Assembly: GCA_023443485.1 (NCBI GenBank)
Contig: JAEZUH010000070.1
Location: 1 to 7,471 of the forward strand
Direction: 5' to 3'
Length of the DNA: 7,471 nucleotides
Source of the DNA: Bacillota bacterium
GTDB taxonomy: Bacteria > Bacillota_I > Bacilli_A > RFN20 > CAG-826
Shown here: one piece after another, positions 1-5,615 of the stretch
How the letters are laid out: the number at the start of each line of letters is the position of its first letter
Numbering within the stretch: the first letter of the stretch is position 1
Made by a program: the position numbers and the translations under genes
Notes under the pieces: generated by a model
The model's database searches: none
Told to the model about the DNA's origin: nothing
Seen by the model: the letters and a program-made list of their open reading frames with translations, nothing else

Positions 1-588
1 GGCGAATATCTTGGATATGTTCTTCTTGCTGATGAGCTCAAAGAAGATGCTCAACCAATGGTGGATTTGCTCCATAAGGAAAATATTGAAATTCTTTTAT
101 TAACTGGCGATAAAGAAGAAAACGCTAAGAGCTTATGCCAAACCCTCGGCATTGATCGTTATGTCAGCGAACTTTCTCCGGAAGGAAAAACCAAAGTTTT
201 AGAAATCGAAATGGAACATCAAAAAGGTGTCGCTTTTATTGGAGACGGCATTAATGACGCACCTTCAATTAAAAGAAGTGACATTGGCATTGCGATGGGT
301 GGTATTGGCAGTGACACATCTGTTGAAAGTGCTGATATAGTCATCATGAATGACGATCCTGCTAAAGTTTACGATGCTTACAAAATTGCCAAGATGGCGA
401 GAGATACCGCCATATTTAACATTGTCTTTTCCTTGTTCGTGAAGATCACAGTGATGGTACTTGTTATGCTTGGTGTGAGCTTGCCGATGTTTGTCGCTGT
501 TTTAGCGGATACAGGCCTAACTGTTTTAATGGTTATTAACTCATTAATTCTTTTATATCGCCCAGTAAGAAGAATCAAAATAAAGTGA
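1..588 (+). CDS. Heavy-metal P1B-type ATPase (Zn/Cd/Pb class), C-terminal part
   Basis: This is the last 195 residues of a membrane ATPase that pumps divalent metal ions out of the cytoplasm using ATP. The reading frame is open from base 1, so the N-terminal metal-binding region, TM1-6 and the DKTGT phosphorylation site lie outside the window; the ATG at 58 is internal. Visible are the P-domain motif TGD (about residues 35-37) and the hinge motif GDGINDAP (81-88), followed by the usual IGIAMG and ADIVIM strands. Two C-terminal membrane segments follow. Lys148 in the NIVFSLFVK segment and Asp170 in the ADTG segment match the Lys and Asp that define the ZntA/CadA (P1B-2) class. Copper pumps have a different TM8 with Met and Ser. 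The family assignment is firm; the exact metal is inferred. The gene ends at TGA and is followed by its own terminator. Confidence 0.93.
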   Translation, partial: GEYLGYVLLADELKEDAQPMVDLLHKENIEILLLTGDKEENAKSLCQTLGIDRYVSELSPEGKTKVLEIEMEHQKGVAFIGDGINDAPSIKRSDIGIAMGGIGSDTSVESADIVIMNDDPAKVYDAYKIAKMARDTAIFNIVFSLFVKITVMVLVMLGVSLPMFVAVLADTGLTVLMVINSLILLYRPVRRIKIK

Positions 589-608
589 TTCTATCTAAAG
601 AGAATACT

Positions 609-648
609 ATTCTACTTTTCGAAATAGAGGAGTAGAATTTTCCTTTTT
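609..648 (+). terminator. Intrinsic terminator of the metal ATPase gene
   Basis: ATTCTACT (609-616) pairs perfectly with AGTAGAAT (631-638). The stem extends inward by four more pairs, two of them G·U (617-620 with 627-630), leaving a 6-nt loop GAAATA. The stem runs directly into TTTTCCTTTTT. It lies 20 nt after the ATPase stop codon and before the hemolysin III start. Confidence 0.78.
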
Positions 649-686
649 AACAATAGAGAAACAAATATTTTTTTATGCCTTAATAT

Positions 687-1373
687 ATGGGCATGAAATT
701 AAAAGATTTGAAGTTACCACATTACTCATTAAGGGAAGAATTGATCTCCTCAATCTCACATGGAATAGGAGCTCTTTTAAGCATTATTGGTTTAATCCTC
801 TGCTTAATTAAAGTTGTCCCGATGAATGATCCATGGCGATTAGGTGCGGTATTAGTGTATGGAATATCTTTGATTATTTTATTTACGATGTCGTGTCTTT
901 ATCACTCTCTAGCCCGAAACAAGGGGAAAAAGGTTTTGCGAATTATGGATCACAACATGATTTTCTTACTGGTAGCTGGAAGCTATACTCCATTCACCCT
1001 TGTCGCTTTAAGACCGATAAATGTCTTTGGTTGGGGAACCTCAACCGTCGCTTTTCTAATTTTTGCCTTTGTGTGGATATTTTGCATTATTGGAACAGTC
1101 TTTAATTCAATCAATCTAAAAAAATTCGGTTGGTTAAGCATGACCTGTTATATTGTGGCTGGTTGGTGCATTATGGTGGCATTCGTACCACTTTGGAATG
1201 CTTTGGGACAAACTGGTTTTTATCTCCTGTTATCTTCGGGAATCGCTTATACTCTAGGAGCGGTTATTTATGGTATTGGAAGAAAAATTCAATATGCCCA
1301 CTCCGTTTTTCATTTCTTCATTCTTATTGGTGCGGTATTGATGTTCTTCTCGATTTACTTCTTTGTTCTATAA
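687..1373 (+). CDS. trhA: Hemolysin III / PAQR family 7-TM membrane protein
   Basis: An integral membrane protein of the hemolysin III (YqfA/YplQ/TrhA) family, the bacterial branch of PAQR (adiponectin/progestin receptor-like) proteins. The family is linked to membrane homeostasis and is thought to carry a Zn-dependent hydrolase-like site. Signatures in order: EELISSISHGIGA near the N-terminus (His25), SCLYHS (Ser69, His73), DHNMIFLLVAGSYTPF (Asp88-His89), and HSVFH near the C-terminus (His205, His209). These supply the conserved Ser/His/Asp/His set. About seven hydrophobic segments and the 228-residue length are typical. The start is uncertain: ATG at 687 or 693, neither with a Shine-Dalgarno sequence. 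Two promoter readings (TTAACA 647-652 with TTTTAT 671-676, or a -10 TAATAT at 681-686) both predict a very short or absent leader. The family's common beginning MKLKD favours 693. Convergent with deoD. Despite the name, haemolytic activity should not be assumed. Confidence 0.9.
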   Translation: MGMKLKDLKLPHYSLREELISSISHGIGALLSIIGLILCLIKVVPMNDPWRLGAVLVYGISLIILFTMSCLYHSLARNKGKKVLRIMDHNMIFLLVAGSYTPFTLVALRPINVFGWGTSTVAFLIFAFVWIFCIIGTVFNSINLKKFGWLSMTCYIVAGWCIMVAFVPLWNALGQTGFYLLLSSGIAYTLGAVIYGIGRKIQYAHSVFHFFILIGAVLMFFSIYFFVL

Positions 1374-1393
1374 AAAACCTCTCTTACGAGAGG
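1372..1393 (-). terminator. deoD intrinsic terminator (minus strand)
   Basis: CCTCTC (1378-1383) and GAGAGG (1388-1393) form a 6-bp stem with loop TTAC. On the minus strand the hairpin is followed by six T (plus-strand A 1372-1377), which is the form of a terminator for deoD ending at 1415. On the plus strand it starts 4 nt after the hemolysin III stop codon, but only CCTATAAATATTTTT follows, so termination in that direction would be weak. Confidence 0.7.
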
Positions 1394-1414
1394 CCTATAA
1401 ATATTTTTGCAATA

Positions 1415-2137
1415 TTATTTGGCGAATTTTTCGGCGGTGGCAATCGCGACTTCGATCATTTTGCCTAACCCTAATTGTCTTTGCTCAACTGTCGCTTTTT
1501 CACCTTTGTTTGTGAAACTATCAGTGACAGTCAATAAGCAGAGGGCTTTCTTCTTCAATCTCGCCGCGTTGCAATATAAGGAATAGGATTCCATCTCAAC
1601 ACCTAATAAGTTGAGCTTTGCCCATTTCTTCCAGGTATCAGAATCGTCATCGTAGAAGACGTCAGCAGAGAGGATGTTTCCACCATGGTAAGCAATGCCT
1701 TTTGCTTTGCATTGATTATATGCTTCAATGGCTAATTCAAAGTCCGCGCCGGCTGATAATGTGCCATTAAGCCCATATTGTCCTTGCCAATTGCTATCTG
1801 TTGAAGCAGTGGTGGCAATTAAGACATCGAATAAATTAATTTCTGGTTGATAGGAACCACATGTTCCGACACGAATAATCGCTTCGACGCCATATCCGGT
1901 ATAAAGTTCATGAGAATAGATACCGATAGAGGGTTGTCCCATTCCTGAAGCCATAACGGAAATTCTTTTTCCATTTTTTGTGAAACCAGTATAGCCGAGG
2001 ATTCCACGGACGTTAGTTACTTCTTCACAATCATGCAAATAAGTTTCCGCGATCCATTTTGCGCGAAGAGGGTCTCCGGGCATGAGAACGATGTTTGCGA
2101 ATGCGCCTGGCTTAGCGTTGATATGCGGTGTTGCCAT
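1415..2137 (-). CDS. deoD: Purine-nucleoside phosphorylase, DeoD type
   Basis: A cytoplasmic enzyme of purine salvage. It cleaves (deoxy)purine nucleosides with phosphate to give the free base and (deoxy)ribose-1-phosphate, and family members are homohexamers. The start is ATG at 2137, giving 240 residues beginning MATPHINA as in E. coli DeoD (239 aa), with AAAAGGAG five bases upstream. An in-frame TTG 18 nt further upstream lies inside that RBS region and is not the start. Active-site residues are present: His5, the phosphate loop GDPLRAK (Gly21, Arg25), Arg44, RVGTCG (Arg89), the ribose-binding EME (181-183), catalytic Asp206 in TVTDSF, and Arg220 in VEQRQ. All match E. coli residues H4, R24, R43, R87, E179-E181, D204 and R217. 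The gene is monocistronic with its own promoter and terminator, and divergent from the RQC-like gene. Confidence 0.96.
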   Translation of the reverse strand: MATPHINAKPGAFANIVLMPGDPLRAKWIAETYLHDCEEVTNVRGILGYTGFTKNGKRISVMASGMGQPSIGIYSHELYTGYGVEAIIRVGTCGSYQPEINLFDVLIATTASTDSNWQGQYGLNGTLSAGADFELAIEAYNQCKAKGIAYHGGNILSADVFYDDDSDTWKKWAKLNLLGVEMESYSLYCNAARLKKKALCLLTVTDSFTNKGEKATVEQRQLGLGKMIEVAIATAEKFAK

Positions 2138-2142
2138 ATTTT

Positions 2143-2150
2143 CTCCTTTT
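2143..2150 (-). promoter_or_regulatory. Ribosome binding site that fixes the deoD start
   Basis: On the minus strand, AAAAGGAG is followed by five bases and then ATG at 2137. Because this site overlaps the codons after the upstream TTG, it settles the start at MATPHINA. Confidence 0.85.
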
Positions 2151-2172
2151 GACAAGCAATAATGCCACGCTT

Positions 2173-2201
2173 ATTTTAGCGCATCTCGTTATCTCTCACA
2201 A
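2173..2201 (-). promoter_or_regulatory. deoD promoter, sigma-A type
   Basis: Read on the minus strand, TTGTGA (2201-2196) and TAAAAT (2178-2173) are separated by exactly 17 bases. The -10 matches the consensus at 5 of 6 positions and the -35 at 4 of 6. The predicted +1 is near 2166, giving a leader of about 29 nt that contains the RBS. An imperfect AATAA-N8-TTATT inverted repeat at 2158-2175 overlaps the start region and could be an operator, but it is too short to claim. Confidence 0.65.
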
Positions 2202-2215
2202 ATAAAGTTTATTCT

Positions 2216-2244
2216 TTGACCTTTTTCAGGCGTGTCGTTAAACT
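2216..2244 (+). promoter_or_regulatory. Promoter of the RQC-like gene, predicting a leaderless mRNA
   Basis: TTGACC (2216-2221, 5 of 6 to the -35 consensus) and TAAACT (2239-2244, 4 of 6 to the -10) are separated by exactly 17 bases. Standard spacing puts +1 at 2251, which is the A of the ATG. No Shine-Dalgarno sequence lies upstream of the ATG, which fits a leaderless transcript. Confidence 0.6.
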
Positions 2245-2250
2245 TATCTT

Positions 2251-2634
2251 ATGAAAGAATTAAAGCTATCAATCACTCATTATAAAGTTCTTCACACCAT
2301 TTATTCCCTCAATCTTTTATCCTTATACCCTAACCAGGAAGGCGTGCATAAAATATTGAGTGGGAATGATAAAAACGAGACTATAGATATACGAAATATA
2401 CCGACTTTCGGAACACTTATTTCCTATTCTAGTAAAAAGATTTGTCATTATGTTTTATCTTTGATTCGCTATGGATTTCTCAAAAATGTATTTGATCCCA
2501 AAAGTGAAGATTTGTATCTAGAAATAAGTGAAAAAGGAAAAGACTATTTGAAGTTATTTTTGAACAACAAAAAATCTCCATATCACCGCACAATTAAGGC
2601 AGTCAAACCTAGCATTGTTAAAATAGAAAAATAA
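2251..2634 (+). CDS. Stand-alone RQC-like winged-helix protein
   Basis: A 127-residue basic protein, predicted cytoplasmic, with no membrane segment. It reads like the RQC (RecQ C-terminal) winged helix without its helicase. Residues 10-20 resemble the first RQC helix (family pattern 'qkIL..iyrL'). GVHKILSGNDKN (31-42) matches 'G...VLrGs.nk'. TFGTLISYSSKKICHYVLSL (52-71) matches the 'stfG.l..yS.keik..i..Li' helix-turn-helix. IRYGFLKN and LYLEISEKGKDYL (72-100) form the wing and 'LTekG..yL' end. In RecQ this domain binds duplex or junction DNA. A lone copy could be a DNA-binding regulator or a partner of a helicase encoded elsewhere; that function is inference. The basic tail (about 106-127) is outside the fold. 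It starts at the first ATG, with no RBS, and is probably leaderless. Alternative: a diverged MarR/PadR-like wHTH regulator. Confidence 0.75.
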   Translation: MKELKLSITHYKVLHTIYSLNLLSLYPNQEGVHKILSGNDKNETIDIRNIPTFGTLISYSSKKICHYVLSLIRYGFLKNVFDPKSEDLYLEISEKGKDYLKLFLNNKKSPYHRTIKAVKPSIVKIEK

Positions 2635-2644
2635 ATTGACGTGA

Positions 2645-2670
2645 AAATATAGGGTATTTGCGCTATTTTT
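2645..2670 (+). terminator. Weak candidate terminator after the RQC-like gene
   Basis: AAAATATAG (2644-2652) can pair with CTATTTTT (2663-2670) with one T·T mismatch around a loop GGTATTTGCG. The 3' arm itself supplies the T-run. The stem is AT-rich and short, so this is only a possibility. The rest of the 157-bp gap holds the cdaA promoter. Confidence 0.28.
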
Positions 2671-2711
2671 CATGCGAAAACAATATTTTTTACAAAGATT
2701 TGTTACCATTA

Positions 2712-2740
2712 TTGAAAATAAGTATCGTACTTGATAGAAT
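2712..2740 (+). promoter_or_regulatory. Promoter of the cdaA-glmM-NUDIX operon
   Basis: TTGAAA (2712-2717) and TAGAAT (2735-2740) are each 5 of 6 to consensus and separated by exactly 17 bases, a near-ideal sigma-A promoter. The predicted +1 near 2747 leaves a leader of about 45 nt, too short for a ydaO-type c-di-AMP riboswitch. A small palindrome, ACAAA-GA-TTTGT (2692-2703), sits eight bases upstream of the -35 and might be a regulator site; this is a weak guess. Confidence 0.72.
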
Positions 2741-2777
2741 TAAAAAGGTAAAGAAATAAGTTCTTTAAATACAAATT

Positions 2778-2783
2778 AAGGAG
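2778..2783 (+). promoter_or_regulatory. Ribosome binding site of cdaA
   Basis: AAGGAG lies eight bases before the ATG at 2792. It is the clearest Shine-Dalgarno on the plus strand of this window and it supports this start. Confidence 0.85.
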
Positions 2784-2791
2784 CCATCAAT

Positions 2792-3580
2792 ATGGATTTT
2801 ATTTGGAATGATAATAATGTGAAGCTTGTGAACTGGATTTTAACGATTGCGCTCATTTTAGCAATTTATGGATTACTATTTGTTGTTATTCATCGAGTGG
2901 TTAAAAGAAAAGCAGGATTTGTTGTATGGAGCCTCTCTTTAGTCTTTATTCTTGCTTCCTATATTCTTTGTCTTGATGGCGTGATGATTGTTGCATCAAT
3001 GCTCAGTGCGGTAGCTTTAACGCTTTCTTTGTTTGCTAACCTTGGCGATTTACGGGCCTTTTTGGCTAATCCGTTTCGAAGAGCGAGTGGCAAAAACATT
3101 AATTTTGGAGTCGAAAAAATTTACGATCGAAAAGCTTTATATAAGAACATTGAAGTCGCAGTTACGACATTGTCAAAGAGTCGTATTGGAGCATTGATTA
3201 CCTTTGAAAAGAACACCTCATTAAAAGATATTATGAAAAACGGTGTTCCAATTCTTGCCCCTGTGACGCCTGAATTATTGACCACAATTTTCTATCCTGG
3301 AACCCGCTTACACGATGGAGCAGTTGTCATTCACGGAAATGAAATTATTGCCGCTAGTGTCTTTTTTACACCAACAACCAAACCATTTGCCTATAAATAT
3401 GGTTCTCGCCATCGAGCAGCAATCGGTATTTCCGAAGTAACAGACTCTGTTACTGTTGTTGTCAGCGAAGAGACTGGAAGAATCTCTTTTGCGGTGAATG
3501 GTGAATTAGAAACTGTCAGCCCTGATGCTTTCCTACGCGCTTTTGAAACATATATGGCCGATGGGGGCAGTGAAGAATAA
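2792..3580 (+). CDS. cdaA: Diadenylate cyclase CdaA (DacA), membrane c-di-AMP synthase
   Basis: A membrane-anchored enzyme that condenses two ATP into cyclic di-AMP, the second messenger controlling potassium/osmolyte balance and cell-wall homeostasis in Gram-positive bacteria. Three N-terminal membrane helices (about 12-34, 42-62, 63-84) precede the cytoplasmic DAC (DisA_N) domain. Both catalytic signatures are intact: DGA at 175-177 within TRLHDGAVVI, and RHR at 206-208 within RHRAAIGISE. At 262 residues it is close to the usual CdaA length of about 270. The stop codon overlaps the glmM start by one base (TAATG), so translation is coupled. In most Bacilli cdaA is followed by the regulator gene cdaR (ybbR) and then glmM; here cdaR is missing from the locus. 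GlmM is known in Bacillus and Listeria/Lactococcus to bind and inhibit CdaA, so adjacency is functionally meaningful. Confidence 0.96.
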   Translation: MDFIWNDNNVKLVNWILTIALILAIYGLLFVVIHRVVKRKAGFVVWSLSLVFILASYILCLDGVMIVASMLSAVALTLSLFANLGDLRAFLANPFRRASGKNINFGVEKIYDRKALYKNIEVAVTTLSKSRIGALITFEKNTSLKDIMKNGVPILAPVTPELLTTIFYPGTRLHDGAVVIHGNEIIAASVFFTPTTKPFAYKYGSRHRAAIGISEVTDSVTVVVSEETGRISFAVNGELETVSPDAFLRAFETYMADGGSEE

Positions 3581-4917
3581 TGGGCAAGTATTTTGGTACT
3601 GATGGCGTTAGGGGCCCGGCCAACGAAAAATTGACGGCTCTCCTTGCCTATCGAATTGGACGATACATCGGACAATATCCAAATGGAAAGAAAAATAGAA
3701 TAGTAATTGGTAAAGATACTCGCATATCTGGTCCGATGCTTGCTTCTGCTTTGATTGCAGGTATTACATCCAGTGGCGGAGATGTTTATAAAGTTGGTGT
3801 CACAACCACTCCATCAATTTCATATCTTGTTGAAAACAAGGGTTTTGATTTTGGAATTATGATTTCTGCGAGTCACAATCCTTTCTATGATAATGGTATC
3901 AAGATATTCGCTCCTAATGGAGAAAAGCTCAGTTCTACTGTTGAATTAGAAATTGAAAAGTATATCGAATCTCCCATTGATGAATTGCCTCTGGCTGCCA
4001 ATAGAAAAATTGGCAAATTATTTATCGCTAAAGAATTAGTAAATGATTATATTGATTTTCTCGTCAGAAAAGCTAAAGGTGACCTGTCGCACATGCGGCT
4101 CGCTATTGATTGTGCCCATGGTTCCGCTGCCGTAACTGCGAGAGAACTTTTTATCAATAGACTTCATCTCAACGCCGATCTCTTCAATGCCGATTTTAAT
4201 GGTATTGATATTAATGATAATTGCGGTTCTACACATTTGAATTTTCTCAAAGAAAAAGTTTTAGAAGGTCACTATGATTTAGGAATCGCATTCGATGGAG
4301 ATGCTGATCGCTGCCTTTTCATCGACAGATTTGGAAATATTGTCGATGGAGACACCACGATGTATTTAAATGCTTTATCCATGAAAAAGCATCACACTTT
4401 GCAAAAAGACACGATCGTATTGACGGTTATGTCAAACTTCGGATTAAAAAAAGTTCTTCATGAAAAAGGGTTAAATTATGAAGAAGTTTCTGTGGGAGAC
4501 AAATATGTTCAAGCCCGCTTAAAAGAAAATCAATTATCTCTTGGGGGAGAACAATCCGGACATATCATTTTCTATGATGATTTAAATACGGGAGATGGAC
4601 AACTAACTGCCATTCATTTGCTCAATATTTTAGCCGAAGAAAAGAAGACAATTAAAGACCTATCAAAAGACCTTATCATTTTTCCTCAAACACTAAAGAA
4701 TATCGTCGTTCCAAATAAAGAAGCAATCATGGAACATCAAGGTTTGAAAGATTACATTAAGAAGCAGGAAAAAACATTAAATGGTGATGGAAGAATTCTT
4801 GTTCGTTGTAGTGGTACAGAACAATTAATCCGTGTCATGGTGGAAGCAACTGACATCAGAATTTGCAACGAAATTACTGATAAAATTGTCAATTATATTA
4901 ATTACATTAGTTATTGA
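3580..4917 (+). CDS. glmM: Phosphoglucosamine mutase GlmM
   Basis: A cytoplasmic enzyme converting glucosamine-6-phosphate to glucosamine-1-phosphate, a step towards UDP-GlcNAc and peptidoglycan. The four-domain phosphohexomutase layout is complete over 445 residues (family about 445-450). The N-terminus is MGKYFGTDGVRG. The active-site phosphoserine loop is SASHNP, with the serine at residue 98. The Mg-binding loop DGDADR spans 239-244. The sugar-specificity loop GGEQSGH is present, and the C-terminal phosphate-binding loop reads RCSGTEQLIRVM from residue 409. That last loop is usually RPSGTEPLIRVM, so two prolines are replaced by Cys410 and Gln415 while Arg, Ser, Gly and Thr are kept; activity is probably retained. 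The start codon overlaps the cdaA stop, and a G-rich GGGGG stretch 13-17 bases upstream may help initiation. The stop TGA lies 3 bases before the NUDIX start. Confidence 0.96.
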   Translation: MGKYFGTDGVRGPANEKLTALLAYRIGRYIGQYPNGKKNRIVIGKDTRISGPMLASALIAGITSSGGDVYKVGVTTTPSISYLVENKGFDFGIMISASHNPFYDNGIKIFAPNGEKLSSTVELEIEKYIESPIDELPLAANRKIGKLFIAKELVNDYIDFLVRKAKGDLSHMRLAIDCAHGSAAVTARELFINRLHLNADLFNADFNGIDINDNCGSTHLNFLKEKVLEGHYDLGIAFDGDADRCLFIDRFGNIVDGDTTMYLNALSMKKHHTLQKDTIVLTVMSNFGLKKVLHEKGLNYEEVSVGDKYVQARLKENQLSLGGEQSGHIIFYDDLNTGDGQLTAIHLLNILAEEKKTIKDLSKDLIIFPQTLKNIVVPNKEAIMEHQGLKDYIKKQEKTLNGDGRILVRCSGTEQLIRVMVEATDIRICNEITDKIVNYINYISY

Positions 4918-4920
4918 TTT

Positions 4921-5532
4921 ATGGTTGATTCAAAAGCAATTTACGATTATATTATCAAAATTCAAGCCATTGCAAAAATCGGCCTTACCTACAGCAAAGA
5001 CCCATATGCAATTACGAATTATCAAGAGATAAATGATTTATCCAAGGCGTTTTTGGAAGATTTTATTAATATTAAATTAGATCGTCCAAATTACTTTGAG
5101 AAGAATGTCTACCCGACTCCTAATATTTCGGTAAGAACGATTATTTTTAATAAAGAACGCGATAAAATATTGATGGTTCGCGAAGTTAAAACCCAGAATT
5201 ATTCTCTTCCTGGAGGTTGGGCAGAACTATATGATTCACCAAGTCAAACCGCCATCAACGAGTGCCTTCAAGAAGCTGGGGCAACTATCAACTCTATTCG
5301 CTTAGTGGGAGTGACAAACCGAACACCATTTAAAAGCAATACATCTGTCCCTGAATATGTCATTATATTCGAAGGAATGATCTCTGAAGAATTGCACGAT
5401 CATGAATATGAAACTGATGATGTAGGTTGGTTTCCTATTGATAATCTCCCAGAGATATCACGGAAATTGACAATGGAAGAACTTCAGAGAATGATTATAG
5501 CCGCTCGAGACGGAAAAGTTATTTTTGATTAA
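4921..5532 (+). CDS. NUDIX hydrolase with N-terminal Nudix_hydro_N domain (YjhB-like)
   Basis: A predicted cytoplasmic pyrophosphohydrolase acting on nucleoside diphosphates linked to another group, such as ADP-ribose or nucleotide sugars; the substrate is unknown. Residues 1-60 match the small helical Nudix_hydro_N domain, with the family phrase 'iqaIAkiGLtYskDpya'. The NUDIX fold follows, with the box from Gly98/Gly99 to Ala121. It reads GGWAELYDSPSQTAINE then CLQEAGA, against G-x5-E-x7-REUxEExGU. The key Glu114 (of RE) and Glu118 are present, but Arg is Asn113 and the first Glu of the EE pair is Gln117. The 'GGWA' beginning is typical of the YjhB branch, which tolerates changes at the first positions. 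The start lies three bases after glmM with no RBS, so it is probably translated by coupling. Could be house-cleaning or nucleotide-sugar related, given glmM; this is inference. Confidence 0.9.
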   Translation: MVDSKAIYDYIIKIQAIAKIGLTYSKDPYAITNYQEINDLSKAFLEDFINIKLDRPNYFEKNVYPTPNISVRTIIFNKERDKILMVREVKTQNYSLPGGWAELYDSPSQTAINECLQEAGATINSIRLVGVTNRTPFKSNTSVPEYVIIFEGMISEELHDHEYETDDVGWFPIDNLPEISRKLTMEELQRMIIAARDGKVIFD

Positions 5533-5589
5533 CTTAAGAAAGATTTTAATGATAAAAATCAAGATGACCTTATAAATTAAGCATTTTTT

Positions 5590-5615
5590 TGATAAAATTA
5601 TTAATGATAAAATTA
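5590..5615 (+). repeat. Two-copy 11-bp direct repeat at the NERD-like gene start
   Basis: TGATAAAATTA occurs at 5590-5600 and again at 5605-5615, a 15-base period that ends at the start codon. Each copy contains TAAAAT, a good -10 match. With the upstream copy (5593-5598) as -10, +1 would be near 5605 and the leader about 10 nt, without a Shine-Dalgarno. The -35 (TTATAA, 5570-5575) is poor. A related GATAAAAAT lies at 5551-5559. It could be a duplicated promoter element or chance in AT-rich sequence. Confidence 0.5.

Noticed and set aside
687..1373. A true haemolysin virulence factor
   Set aside because: The name is historical. The sequence shows an ordinary, widespread PAQR-type membrane protein with no toxin features.
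2138..2155. A longer deoD starting at an in-frame TTG at 2155
   Set aside because: The AAAAGGAG RBS lies within this extension, and the shorter protein begins MATPHINA exactly like known DeoD.
2636..2664. Second promoter with -35 TTGACG just after the RQC-like gene
   Set aside because: No acceptable -10 occurs at 16-18 bases; TGCGCT lies at the 17-base position.
2635..2791. A c-di-AMP (ydaO) riboswitch or small RNA upstream of cdaA
   Set aside because: The predicted leader is only about 45 nt and shows no long paired structure. The gap is explained by a promoter and RBS.
3391..3675. Minus-strand open frame of 94 codons over the cdaA/glmM junction
   Set aside because: It lies antisense to two well-supported genes, has no RBS or recognisable protein features, and is a frame shadow. 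The same applies to open frames at 378-578, 4036-4236 and 5911-6096 (minus) and at 833-1105, 1130-1468, 4832-5032 and 6066-6269 (plus).
5542..5560. Terminator after the NUDIX gene (GATTTT/AAAATC hairpin)
   Set aside because: The stem is only six AT-rich pairs with no T-run directly after it.
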